A stretch of DNA of 64,000 nt, taken from the NCBI GenBank assembly GCA_039090855.1, contig CM076997.1:169600709-169664708 (forward strand), in the 5' to 3' direction. The notes under the pieces are model-generated. The model had not been told where the DNA came from and made no database searches. It worked only from the letters and a program-made list of their open reading frames with translations. Shown one piece after another: positions 33,487 through 44,341 of this stretch. Made by a program: the position numbers and the translations under genes. The stretch is from Macrothele yani (Eukaryota > Arthropoda > Arachnida > Araneae > Macrothelidae). Each line of letters starts with the position of its first letter. Positions within the stretch are counted from its first letter, which is position 1.

Positions 33487-33864
33487 TTGTGTAAATGGGG
33501 TGTATATAATATTCCCCTGCTGGACTCATCCACCAGTAAGCATGTAAACAATTACGTGGAATCCACAAAACGAAGCCTTGGCATTCGAGTGCAAGAGCAC
33601 AAATATGACATACGTGCCAACCATGGTAATACAGCTCTTGTCTGCGAGACTGTTCAACCGGATTGGACTAATGACAAATTGTTAAATACTCCTGCATCCA
33701 TACACTTCTTACACATTACAAAATGTTTGTACATCGAGGCATTTGGGAACCGATGTTCAATGACAACAGTACCATTGATTTACCTGGAATATGGAAATGT
33801 CATATTGCGACTATTAACCTTAATGACAATAATGATAGTTAACTTATGTACTTTGAAAACCTGA
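33487..33864 (+). pseudogene. PLE-2 right-arm copy of GIY-YIG-like domain
   Basis: Plus-strand frame encoding KWGVYNIPLLDSSTSKHVNN, ESTKRSLGIRVQEHKYDIRA, then NTALVCE. It matches the tail of the minus-strand RT frame (32642-31845) and its continuation. GVYNIP and the downstream Arg-x-x-Glu-His suit a divergent GIY-YIG nuclease, known from Penelope-like elements. It is a duplicate in the inverted arm, without its own RT. Confidence 0.75.
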
Positions 33865-34050
33865 ATATGTTATTGTATCATGCAGTATATACCTAATCTA
33901 TCATGTACCCACATTGGTGTAATTTGATGTGTTTTAGCTGTGCTGCGATGGCAACAGCTGGGACACTCCTGTGCTGAAGCTTTACCCACAATACATTAGT
34001 GTTTTCCACTGTATATATTGGTGCAAATATGTTGCACTACTCTTTTCTAT

Positions 34051-34079
34051 CTGAAGACGCGGTGATTGTCACCCCGAAA
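34051..34079 (+). ncRNA. Hammerhead-like hairpin, PLE-2
   Basis: CTGAAGA (34051-34057), then a stem centred on GGTGA-TTG-TCACC, then GAAA (34076-34079). CUGAAGA fits the hammerhead core CUGANGA. The stem has one mismatch and an unpaired base next to the core. The left arm (about 31395-31415, minus) has a degraded version. Confidence 0.4.
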
Positions 34080-34177
34080 GTACTCATGGGGTTTTTAACG
34101 TGTAACTATCCGTCGTCTTTTAGTATTAAATCATCGCGCATTGACGGTGCGTGTTATTAAGTTAAGTTAGATTTCAC

Positions 34178-34564
34178 GTATTTCATCTTTAAGAATGTTT
34201 TTTTCTTCGAAGGTCATTATTTCCATTTCACTCGCATGAAGATCAGGAAAAATGTCGTTCACTTAACTGTGGCTTCAAGGCTGAAAGTATACCTTGTGCA
34301 AAACCTGCACGGGAATGAAGACAACGCTTCTTGCTTGAACTTTTCACAACATGAAATGTGTGTGAACCAACTCCTGACCAATTGTGTTTTAAAAAGTATT
34401 AAGTATTTCCGAAAACACATTAAACTCGGTGTACATATTGCGTATAATCGCTGTTTCGTCTTTTAAACTAAGACTGAATTCCTTCGGTTGCGTAGTCAAG
34501 TCTACAGAAAAAGCTAATCCAAAACCACTCACTCTTTGTGATCAGCGGTTGAGGGCGGTTCTTT
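34178..34564. other. No recognisable gene
   Basis: AT-rich intron sequence. A plus frame at 34236-34466 has no recognisable product. Confidence 0.45.
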
Positions 34565-35165
34565 TAATTTAAGAAAATGCTGATCTCAGTTTTAAGGTCA
34601 AAATATCGCTACATAGCCTTCCCACAGCTACGTAATTGAACTGAAATTTGGTACGGCAAGTGGGAATACTTTTATTTCTGCCAGAAATTCGCAGAATTGC
34701 GATGATCGAGCCAATATCTGTTGCAATGCACTTCCGGCGTTTCCATTTCAGGTGGTACTGAGCGTGTGATTTTTCGACTTCTTTGAAAGTGTCCAAACCT
34801 CTGGTTGTTCCATACATACTGTGTACAGCAGCTAGTTCTTCAGCCACTTCAACCTTAATGTTCACTAGGTGAATAAACAAGAGCAACTATGAACTTCTAG
34901 ACGTAACTTTTGACACGTCAAGCGTGAAGTAAAAGCACTCGAAATCTTTCGCCTTGTCTTTCAGCTGTGACACAATATTGCTTTCAGTGTCAATGGCTCT
35001 ATGAGTAACGTTGTTCTCCGAAAGACTAAGTCTTAAATATGTCTACTTTATCTTTACTGCTTCAATCATACATAATTTAATTAGCTCCCTATCGGTAAAT
35101 GGTTTTCCTTTTTTGGCAAACAGATGTGCCACTCTGAACTCAACTTCATTGTAGGCTTATGTTTT
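34565..35165 (-). pseudogene. hAT transposase remnant (GTF2IRD2/ZBED-like)
   Basis: Minus strand in two frames. Near 35110 a segment reads GKPFTDRELIKLCMIEAV, followed near 34960 by SQLKDKAKDFECF, and in 34886-34569 by EVAEELAAVHSMYGTT and FKEVEKSHAQYHLKWK. These match the middle of hAT transposases of the type captured by GTF2IRD2 in mammals. Frame breaks and stops separate them. No flanking duplication found. Confidence 0.7.
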
Positions 35166-35296
35166 CCGTTTAATCGTCTCTATTTCACTACTTAAAATAC
35201 GTACTGTCTATCGTACTATCAATCAGTTGAACTTGTTGCACTGTAACTTCGAAGTCTCAAGTACCGGACAGCTAGCACACAAAAATGTTTAATTAT

Positions 35297-38200
35297 CATC
35301 ATCATCATCATTGTCAACCATTATCAATCCACTGCTGGACGAAGGTCTCCCCAAGTTTCCTCCACAACGGTCTGTCTTGTGCCAGTCTCCTCAATGTCAC
35401 CCCTGCATACTTTCGCATTTCATCCACCCATCTCCCATGTGGTCTTCTTCTGGGTCTTTTCCTGTCCCTTGGAATCCAATCTAAAATTTCTGCTGTCCAT
35501 CGATGGTCTGTTCTTCTGGCAGTATGTCCAGCCCATTGCCATTTCAGGGATTTAACTCTGATCATGATATCTTCCACTCTTGTCATTTTTCGGATCCACG
35601 AGTTCCTCTTCTTATCTCTCCTGGTTACACCAAGTATGCACCTCTCCATGCCTCTTTGAGTTGTCTGCAGCCTTTGTATGTCTCTTTTAGTTAAGGTCCA
35701 CGTCTCTGCACCATACGTAAGCACTGGAAGGATGCATTGATCAAACACTTTTCTTTTAAGACATAATGGCATATTGCTCTTGAAAATTATGCTGTTTCTT
35801 CCAAAAGCTCTCCAGGCAAGTATTATACGCCGATTAATTTCTTCATCAATGTGACCCTCACTTGATATCTGCTGTCCAAGATAAACGTACGTGTCTGTTA
35901 TCTCCAGCTTTTCTCCATCAATCGATAAATCTTCTTTCTTGTAAAAGCATTGAACATCACTTTTGTCTTCTGAAAGTTCATTTTTAATCCCACTTCTTTA
36001 CTCTTGTCAGCAAGTTCTTGGATCATACTCTGCAGCTCTGATGGGGTAGTTGCAAAAATGACTATGTCATCAGCAAAACGAAGGTGGGTTAGATAATCTC
36101 CATTAATCTTTATCCCCTTGTTTTCCCAGCTCAGCGACTGAAAAAGACCCTCCAATGTGGCATTAAAGAGCTTCGGAGATATGGTGTCACCTTGTCTCAC
36201 TCCTTTTCCAATTTTTACGTGTGTTGTATTTTCAAATAGCCTAATCTTTGCACTTGCATTTTCATAGATGTTATTAATAATATTAATGTATGCATCTTCA
36301 ATACCGCAGGTTTTCAGAGCCATTGTAACTGCTGATGGTTTCACCGAATCAAAGGCTTTTTCATAATCGATAAAAGCCATGCACAATGGAAGTTCACATT
36401 TCCTCGCTCTTTCAATTAGTTCTCTCAGCACGTGGATATGATCTATTGTGCTGTAGCCACTCCTGAATCCAGCTTGTTCTCTCGGTTGAGCCATGTCCAG
36501 TGTTACCTTCAAGCGGTGTGAAAGAACTTTAGTGAAGATTTTATAAACTACTGATAGGAGGCTGATAGGTCTGTAGTTTCCAAGATCCTCAATGTCACCT
36601 TTCTTATGTAGCAGGATCATTGTAGCGGTGTTCCAATCCTCAGGAATCTTTCCTTCATTAAGGCATCGAGTGAAAATTTGGGCGCGTACTGTTTCGATTT
36701 CTCCACTTGCTTCTTGTATGATGTCTACAGTAATTTCATCTTCTCCTGGAGCTTTTTGCCCGCTTCATGTTCTTGATTGCATGTGCAACTTCTGCTGGAA
36801 GGACTGGAGGAACTCTGGTACTGGTATCTTTCATGATGTCTGGAGTGCATGTATCATCCCTTTCATATAATTTGGAGTAGAAATCTTTCACTCTTGTCAA
36901 AATTTCGCCTCTATTTCTTGTTACAGAACCATCTTCTTTTCTCAGTGCCATAATCTGTTTTCTTCCCTTACTGAGATGTCCCTTTGCTATCTTTAGGCTT
37001 TGGTTGTTTTCAATTGCTTTCCTCACTAGTTCACAGTTGAATTTTCTTACGTCTTCAGTGATACTTTTTCTTACTGTCTTGCATAGCTCTATATATTCCA
37101 CTTTGGAAGTCACATCTTCTTTAGTTGTCCTCATCTCTCTTCTTTTTTGCATCAACATTTTCGTTTTTCCTGATAATTTATTTACATGCAACTTGTTCTT
37201 AGACCCAGCTAATGTTGTTGCTGTTTCCATAAGAGCTTTGGTTACTTTTCTGTTAACTTCAGAGATGTCCACTTCTTCCGATGTTAGGCCTTCTAAAGCA
37301 GAGAACCTGTTCTTCAGTTCCAACTTGAAGGTATTATGGTGCTTTTTAAGGTTGGTTATGTCAATAGATTTTGTTTGTCTTATGAGCTTGCCACGTTCAA
37401 GTTTAGTGTTGAGGTGCATCTTACATCTCACCAATCTATGGTCACTACCTGTGTTGAACTTGTTTAGCACACTGCAGTCTTCTATGACGAATTTTTTGTT
37501 ACACATAATAAAATCAATTTCACTTGTCGTCCCATTTGGATGTCTCCATGTCCATTTCCTGTGTGGCTTTTTCTTGAAGAAGGAGTTCAAGATGAAAAAC
37601 CCTTCTGCCTCTGCAAACTCAACGAGAGTATTTCCACGCTGGTTTCTGTTGCCCTGACCGAATTTGCCTACTGAAGTTTCATTCTGTTGCCGTTGCCCTA
37701 TTTTTGCATTGAAATCTCCCATAATTATTTTCAAGTGCTGCTTACCTTTATTATTTAGATGACAAATTTCCTCATAAAATTCTTCAATTTCTTCTTCAGG
37801 ATGACTTGTGGTGGGTGCATAAGTTTGAATAATCTGAGCCTGGTATCTTTTTGAGAGTTGGATAACAAGTCGTACAGCTCTGTCAGAGGAACTTTCAACT
37901 TCTACAACTTTATCCTTCAGTTTCTTGTTTATTATAAATCCAACACCACTAGTTCTGCCAGTATCTGTCCCACGATAGTAGAAGAGATGTCCACTTTTCA
38001 GTTCGATGAGATCTTCTCCTTTTCTCCTTACCTCACTTAGCCCCACGATGTCCCACTTGATCCTTTGTAGTTCCTCTTCCAATTCAAGAAGCCTTGAATC
38101 AGAAGATAGGGAGCGTCCATTGTACGTAGCCAAGGTCAGCATCAGATGGCAGCCTAGTCCGGTCCTCCGGGGATTCTTAGCACCCTCTGCCTTCATGTCG

Positions 38201-38483
38201 CACTGGCCGTTGCCTTGGCCAGGTACATTCCAGCTGCCGGAGACTGAGGGCCAAGATTTAAGTTGTGGAATCATTTTGGAGGGGTTTGGCCATAACTCAC
38301 CACGCTGGCCAAGCGGGTTGGTGAGTGTGGGATAGAATTTCCTCTAATCCCGATGGTATAGTTATACCGCTATTGGCGGTCGTCAGAGCCCCTTTAGTGG
38401 GAACAGGATGCACCACGAGAGGGCGGGGTTGACATTTGTCAAGGAGAGGCTGTGATGTTACGCATCACCTGACCTTACATCCC
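35297..38483 (-). mobile_element. RTE-clade LINE (copy A), full length
   Basis: A 10 bp duplication GTTTAATTAT flanks it (35287-35296 and 38484-38493). The minus-strand 5' end starts GGGATGTAAGGTCAGGTGAT, shared with copies B and D. The 3' end is a (GAT)n run, as usual in RTE elements. Length 3187 bp, typical for the clade. Inserted in the channel's long intron, same strand as the gene. Confidence 0.95.
35314..38274 (-). pseudogene. RTE copy A endonuclease-reverse transcriptase, two frameshifts
   Basis: Starts at 38274. The endonuclease segment (38274-36736) holds the apurinic-endonuclease-like motifs LATYNGRSL, GLSEVRRKGE, IIMGDFNAKIG and GSDHRLVRC. After a frame change near 36745, at an A run, the RT reads 36620-35898 with ISLLSVVYKIFTK, AFIDYEKAFDSVK, GVRQGDTISP and the catalytic LRFADDIVIF. 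A second frame change near 35930 leads to the C-terminal segment 35772-35314 with YGAETWTLTKRD and WAGHTARRTD. Catalytic residues are intact; only the two frame changes prevent one product. Homologues are often annotated as craniofacial development protein 2-like. Confidence 0.92.
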
Positions 38484-38493
38484 GTTTAATTAT

Positions 38494-39209
38494 ATACTGA
38501 GCTAAATTAGACGATCCAACGGCCAGAAGAGAGAAGACTTCAATTACTCACACAAATGGTCTTTATTGGTTGTTCCAGGAAAAGCATTAACATGCTATAC
38601 AGTACTTCCAATTAATCAAAGACGATCACATCCATATCAATAACAATACTGAACCTCTATCAACTTAGGTTCAAGTTGTTTACATCCAACAAGAACAACA
38701 ATTTGCGTCAGTACTCTACATATCATATATCACGATTGCGCAAACCACACCACCACACTTTTTCACTGGTTGCTTCAACATTATATATCTCTCCTTCTTA
38801 TCTGTCAACATGCACACGTCACGCACTCTGACCTCAAGACTGTTTCCAACACCATTCAGCGAGTGTGTACCGTTAAGGTAGCAAACACTTAAAGAGAATA
38901 AACTCAAATTTACATAAAGAAAGTAAAAATGAAAGTTAAATTACAATATATGTTCTAGGTTTTTTCATCGTAAAATAAAAGCTGTTGTGACGATAAGTTA
39001 TGTTTCAACGTTCCGAATTCGTCTGAACATGCGCTTCCCATGAACTGAAAATAGTTTGAGTACTTGGTTTCGTAATGTGTAAGAATGTCATATTCTTTTA
39101 GCATTGCGATAGTCTAGTTTCATATTAGCACAAAGCTTAGTTACGCGATTCAATTACGAAGTGGTACACACTGTGCTGTTCTTTAAAAACATGACTTTCA
39201 GAAACAACT
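38494..39209. other. No recognisable gene
   Basis: AT-rich intron sequence, nothing supported. Confidence 0.5.
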
Positions 39210-39400
39210 TTTTATTTCTTAAGAGTTTAATCACCACCATGAAAAACTCAAAGGACTATACGCAATCACCTTCGCCCGTCCTTAATTTAAGAACACTTCT
39301 TTCAAAGAAAAGAAACAGCCAGCGCCATAAGACAAGCACACCACCCATCCCTCATTTGGGACTCGTACCTGGGCTCATCTCAGACGAATGATCGTCGAAT
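39210..39400 (-). mobile_element. tRNA-derived SINE, old copy
   Basis: Shares GAGTTTAATCACCACCATGA and CGCCCGTCCTTAATTTAAGA with the family in minus orientation. The tRNA-like head is degraded. Confidence 0.75.
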
Positions 39401-39526
39401 CCCTCCCTCACAGGGACTGCTATCAACTTTCCTCTTCTTCCCTTGACCTGACGTGATAACTAGAAATAGCTATAGCTCGGAAAGAAAATAAGCAACAGTA
39501 CTCACTGACACATACTAAGGTATAGA

Positions 39527-39750
39527 GGCCGCCCCAGTGGCGCAGTGGTCTAAGCGATGGCCTCTGATCATTCGTCCGAACGGGGTCCGGGTTCAAATCT
39601 CGGTGAGGCATGGATGTTGTGTTTGTCTTACGGCACCGGCTCTCTCCCTTCCCTGGAACCAGTGACCCTAAATTAGGGACGGGCGACTGCTTATAGCCCA
39701 TTGAGTTGCTCACGGCGGTCGTTAAACCTTCAATAAAAAAAAAAAAAAAA
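39527..39750 (+). mobile_element. tRNA-derived SINE, near consensus
   Basis: Plus orientation: GGCCGCCCCAGTGGCGCAGT, B-box-like GGGTTCAAATCTC, GTGACCCTAAATTAGGGACG, then an A tail at 39735-39750. Imperfect flanks AGGTATAGAG and AGGTACAGAG look like a target duplication. Confidence 0.92.
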
Positions 39751-39968
39751 GGTACAGAGAGAAAGAGTTGAAAGAAACACTGTATCGGAAGATCGATAAG
39801 TAAGATGACGCAATGCTGTTCTCAAGGAACGAAACAGGAAGTGATTCTTATATCTTCGTGTTTTGCTCCATTCCTGGCCGTGACTAATTCCAGCAACATG
39901 TACAGCGCTTTTCATCCATTGCGTTTTATTCTTTGATTTCTACATTATTAAAACAAATATAATTATTA

Positions 39969-40005
39969 CCAGCTGTAAAGCCCGTTGAGATAAAAATACA
40001 ACGGG
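39969..40005 (-). terminator. Helitron 3' terminal hairpin and CTRR
   Basis: CCCGTTG (minus strand) pairs with CAACGGG around an AT-rich loop (39981-40005), followed by CTTTACAG and CTGG. This is the rolling-circle termination structure of Helitrons. Confidence 0.85.
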
Positions 40006-40431
40006 TTCTAGAAATTACTTATTGCTATTCAAGCGTTTATTAACGAAGTTGGAAAATATCTTTGTACACGGTACTTTTTTGTAACTATCTTTTCGGAATC
40101 TGGAAGTAGTTTTCCTTATTCTGGCCCATGGGCTACTGTAACTGTGACATCATCATCAAACCGTTGAACTCTTGACAAAGCAACATAAAATTGTCCGTGG
40201 CTAAACACTGGTTCAGGAATGTAGATTCCTACTTTCTCCAGTGTTTGACCTTGCGACTTATTAATGGTCACAGCAAAGGCGAGTTTTACAGGAAATTGTC
40301 GTCGTCTTAATGTGAATGGGAGGTCTATATCTGTAGGTGCGAGGTCAATTCGCGGAATAAAAACAGTTTTATCACATGCTGAGCCCGTGAATGTTTCTGC
40401 AACGATCAAATTGGGTTTTAGTTCTTTAATA

Positions 40432-41862
40432 CACTGGCGGAAAGTGAAAAAAGAACACCAAAAAGGAGGCGTCTGATGCTAACGAAATTTATACAGCATA
40501 ATAACGGAATACAGAGGATAACGTGATCAAAACATTATGGCAAAATACAGCTGTATTTGCTGGTAAACTGAAAAATAACATTTCCATGTAACTTGGTTAA
40601 TACGAGGTTGAACCGCCATGAACTGCGTCACACTGTGCAATTCTGGCATGGAGTCTGTCGTACAGATGTTGGATGTAAGTTTGGGGTATTGAGTTCCAAG
40701 CATCCTCAACCTCAACGCGTAAATCGGGGTTGGTCGTGGCTGGCCGTGGAGACCGGATAAGTCGTTGTCCCATAAAATCCCACACGTGCTCAATGGGGGA
40801 CAAATCCGGTGAATGTGCAGGCCATGGAAGTTGTCTCACACCCTGAAGTGCATGTTGCGTTGCACGTGCCGTGTGTGGGCGTGCGTTATCTTGCTGGAAA
40901 ACACCACGATGGACCGACCTTACAAATGGCACAACAACGGGCTGAATGATGTTGTTGATATAGGAGGAGCTGTTTAACGTACCCGGTACAAACACTAGTT
41001 GTGTACGGGAGTGATAGCTGATCGCTCCCCACACCAGAAGACCAGGTGTAGGCCCTGTGTGTCGCTGACGGATGCAAGAAGGGTGGAGACGCTCCCCTGT
41101 GCGTCTGCGAACACGCATACGGCCATCGGAGGCTCCCAAGCAGAATCTGCTTTCATCATTGAACACGACAGATCGCCATTGCGTTCTCCAGTGCAGACGT
41201 TGGCGACACCACTGCAGCCGTTCCTGACGGTGGGCTGGAGTCAGAGGTACACATGCCAGAGGCACACATGCACGTAGTTCTGCATCCAGTAGACGGTTGC
41301 AGATTGTTCGCACAGTCACCTCAGGTTTAACGACAGCTCGGATTTGCGTCGCAGCGGATGTTTTGCTTGACAACGCCGCTCTTCTTATGCGTCGATCGGT
41401 CCGCTCATCAGTTCGTCTGTGACTTCCGGTTCCACGTCTTCTTGTGTGGGAATGTTCCTCGGACCATCTACGCCACCTTCGTACCACCACCGATACTTCC
41501 CGTCCAATTCGATCCGCATTACGACGATACGACCACCCGGCCTCGCGGAGTCCGACTAGACGACCTCGCTCAAAGTCTGATAATTGCTGAAATCGTACAC
41601 GTCTTCCATGTCCAGGCATTGCAGCTTCTTCAGGGTCTTCGCGCGTGTCCGTACGCCGACGACTGATTACATTCACTTCGCCGTACTCCTTAAATACCAC
41701 CGACGATAATTTGAATATTATGCCGTGCTGTGGCGTAAGCGCTAACCGGTTGGTCCCGAAATTAACATCACACCTACGTAAACTCGACCCCATTAACATA
41801 TGTAAATTTCATGATCGTCCGCCAATTCTCTCTTGGTGTTCTTTTTTCACTTTCCGCCAGTG
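40432..41862 (-). mobile_element. Tc1-type transposon (Tc1-B), apparently intact
   Basis: Inverted ends CACTGGCGGAAAGTGAAAAA at 40432 and its complement ending at 41862, flanked by TA on both sides (40430-40431 and 41863-41864). 1431 bp, with a single uninterrupted transposase on the minus strand. Nested in the Helitron. Confidence 0.95.
40597..41619 (-). CDS. Tc1-B transposase, intact
   Basis: I chose the ATG at 41619 rather than an in-frame start further upstream because MPGHGRRVRFQQLSDFERGR matches the start of Tc1 transposases. 340 residues, ending at 40597, a normal length. It has two helix-turn-helix regions (LVGLREAGWSYR and TVRTICNRLL), then a DD34E catalytic core with VFNDESRFCLG (first D), FQQDNARPHTA (second D) and SPIEHVWD (E). 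Tc1 transposases cut and paste the element at TA sites in the nucleus. No stop or frame change is seen, so it may still be functional. It is closely related to Tc1-C. Confidence 0.93.
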   Translation of the reverse strand: MPGHGRRVRFQQLSDFERGRLVGLREAGWSYRRNADRIGREVSVVVRRWRRWSEEHSHTRRRGTGSHRRTDERTDRRIRRAALSSKTSAATQIRAVVKPEVTVRTICNRLLDAELRACVPLACVPLTPAHRQERLQWCRQRLHWRTQWRSVVFNDESRFCLGASDGRMRVRRRTGERLHPSCIRQRHTGPTPGLLVWGAISYHSRTQLVFVPGTLNSSSYINNIIQPVVVPFVRSVHRGVFQQDNARPHTARATQHALQGVRQLPWPAHSPDLSPIEHVWDFMGQRLIRSPRPATTNPDLRVEVEDAWNSIPQTYIQHLYDRLHARIAQCDAVHGGSTSY

Positions 41863-44341
41863 TATCAGTCTTGTTCCATTGCATAAACTTTGTTGTGTAT
41901 TCAAGTTTCTCAGGAGGATGCAGATATGTCCTATCTTCAACTTCAGTCTGTGAAGTTGCGCACATTGACCGTTCAGGTTTTCAGTAATTTCTTTCCATTT
42001 GGGGTTGCAAGTCATAGTAAGGAAAAGATTAGGCTTGCCATACTTTCTGACTATCGCCATTGCATCATGATAATTTTGCATCATATTTCGTGGACTACAT
42101 TGAAATAATGATGGCAAAATAAGAAGCTTTTCCAGGAAGAAACTCGTCATCTCCAGCATTCTGAATTTGGTCCATCAGACCTTTACACTTTTCAACCCTT
42201 AACTGAGACTGATTCTGTGGTATGTAATTCAGTCTATTAGCTTCCATTTTTATACGCGCATCAACAATGTATTGCTGCGTAAGTTTCCTGCGCTTAATAA
42301 TGGATTGAATTCGTCACGAATCGAAAGACGATGTTGATAGTACTGCATTTGTGTAACCATTGACCGTGGCTTTGTACATTGGTTAACAACACTTAGTAAA
42401 GACGTTGGTCTATGTTGCAATGGAAAGTCAGTGGTCCAACTTTAATCACCGTATAGAAAGAGACGAGGGTAAACCGCTTACTCAAAATTTGGATCGAGAA
42501 TACTGATTCTTTCTGTTTTTCTACTGTTGGTGCTCATACTTGCACGGCAATGAATCAATAAGTCACGTTCGAGATGAGTTTCACTATCTGCATTTTCAAA
42601 TATAATGGCAATCTCATTAGATTTTGGAGTATTATAACGCCTTTAATGATTTCTACGATCTTGAATAATAGCCATTCGTAAGTAAGAAAGAATAGCATTA
42701 TTAATTTGAGCATCTTGAATACTCTCTTGCTCGACTTCATAAAGCATTTTACATACTTCCACAAATGGATTATTTTCTGTCATGAATGCACAAAGTGTTT
42801 GTAACAGATCTTTATTGCACCTGCTATTTTCTCTCATTTTCACTCTTTGGGCAGCAGCCTCATCAGGATTCAATATATACAACTGCGCGTATTTCCACTG
42901 TTCACCATTATCAGGATGCAATGCTCCTGCACGGCGATAGATTAATCCATTTATTCTAAAACAATAAGGCCCATAACCTGGTGGAGAAGCTATTTGTGCT
43001 TCCCCCGATGAAATACAAGAGAACTATTAATTGACCATATGTTAACCATAAAGTTTTTTGAATGCTCATGCTGAGATTTCATAAGTTGTTTAATTAATGG
43101 GGAAGTGTGAATGGGATCTAATTTTACTGCTCCTTTTGAGCAACATTTACAAAATTAATTTACCATCTGAAGGTCTCTCTCCGACAAAGTTTTTGGCTTT
43201 GCAAAATTCCCAAATTTGCTCAAGAGTGCCACATGAATGTCTCGCTACCGTCTTTTCATCGTCTATGACGTTTAAAGCCACATGGCGTGTAGCATTTATT
43301 TGTTGTTGTCGGTTCGCTAATTTCCTCTGAACCTCTCGAGCGCAGCGTTCATTCCTTTCTCCGGGGGTCATATTTTGTGCCTCTGCAATATGAACCTTTC
43401 TCATGCGTCGAGATTCAGTTTCAATATGTTCCGGCGTCATATTAGTACGACGACCACGCAAACGTCGAATTTCAGATTTTTTTCCAACTGCATTGCATTT
43501 TTGTCTGTTTTTTCTGGCATGTTAGACATTCCAGCGATTATCTTCTTGTCTTTCGATTGCAGTGCATTGTTCGCACCTTGCTTAGTCGTAATCGGCTTTG
43601 CTGCGTTTATCTTTAATCTCTCAATCTAATGAAAGAGGTAAATTTCTTTTTGATGCGGCATAGGCGAAGTTGAAAACAACAGTCTAGTTCGCGAAAGACA
43701 CACGTTTGTCCTTGCTTTACTGAAATAAAAGTGAACCACGTCGTCGCAAGTACGTATTAAAATTAATAAATTTAATGAGTATTAAAGGCCATTAAGTATT
43801 TTAGGAGGAAAATGAATGAAAAAATAGTCTTGTAAAACATCTCACAACCTAGAACTTATGCTTCCACTTCCATTGCACTCGGGGAAAAAAACTCTAACTT
43901 CGAACGAAATAAAAAAGATATAAACAAAACATTAAACAGGAACGATTACGGATAACACGATGTGAGCACCGGAATATAAATGTTCGTCTTTTTATGTTAA
44001 TCAGCGTAATAAAGCATATCAAGAGTATGTAAAGTAGAACCAAAATTCTGTAAATTCCTGGCGTAAAGTTTTACGATTTCTAAAGAGTTGACCGTGTGGC
44101 CTAAAGCATCTCTGACGCCATATGAGAATGATTTGGATGACATGTCGCACCAGAAGCTGTGTTCTTTATTGCTATGACAACACAACAAAGTGATATATGC
44201 GTGCACTGTGCGAGTGTAGCTGATGACGTCACCTGCACGAAAAGCTAGGCGTGACGTCACAAACATTTGTTTCTCGGTTGATGCTATGACGACTTAAAAA
44301 ATGATCCACGTCGTCGCAACTTAGCCTTTTATATATTAGGA

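Larger units (their letters stand above)
31286..34167 (-). mobile_element. Penelope-like element 2 (PLE-2), inverted-arm structure
   Basis: Flanked by a 10 bp duplication TAGATTTCAC (31276-31285 and 34168-34177). The left arm (31286-32371) and right arm (33066-34167) are inverted copies of each other, each about 1.1 kb and including coding sequence for the RT C-terminus and GIY-YIG-like domain. The roughly 0.7 kb between them holds the rest of the RT. In minus-strand reading the element is a 5'-truncated copy preceded by an inverted copy of its own 3' third. Inserted in the channel's long intron. Confidence 0.88.
40116..43461 (-). pseudogene. Helitron helicase-like protein, remnants
   Basis: Minus-strand pieces: 43461-43147 and 42921-42643 (Helitron-specific N-terminal region, with LYILNPDEAAAQR and NPFVEVCKMLYEVEQ); 42159 to about 41870 with SPRNMMQNYHDAMAIVRKYG and FLTMTCNPKW of the Helitron-like N domain; then, beyond Tc1-B, 40409-40116 with [20 protein letters not shown] and [11 protein letters not shown], the Pif1 helicase C-terminal motif. 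The HUH nuclease and helicase motor motifs are absent, so it cannot support transposition itself. Confidence 0.85.
39969..44341 (-). mobile_element. Helitron, internally deleted, carrying Tc1-B
   Basis: Minus strand. The 5' end is A|TCCTAATATATAAAAGGC at 44341. The 3' end is a hairpin, 8 bases, then CTGG|T at 39969, as required for Helitrons (5' TC, 3' hairpin plus CTRR, A/T target, no duplication). Fragments of the N-terminal Helitron domain and the Pif1 helicase C-terminus lie inside. The Rep core and most of the helicase are missing. A Tc1 element (40432-41862) is inserted in it. Confidence 0.88.

Noticed and set aside
36592..37657. Open frames on the plus strand within RTE copy A
   Set aside because: They are antisense shadows of the LINE coding region with no family resemblance.
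36736..38274. 512-residue endonuclease frame as a host gene (craniofacial development protein 2-like)
   Set aside because: It is the endonuclease part of an RTE LINE with target duplication, 3' GAT repeats and other copies in the window.
39527..39610. tRNA-like A and B boxes in several places (also 10930-11008, 63882-63950)
   Set aside because: They are heads of SINEs with a shared downstream body, poly-A tails and target duplications, not tRNA genes able to fold with an anticodon arm.
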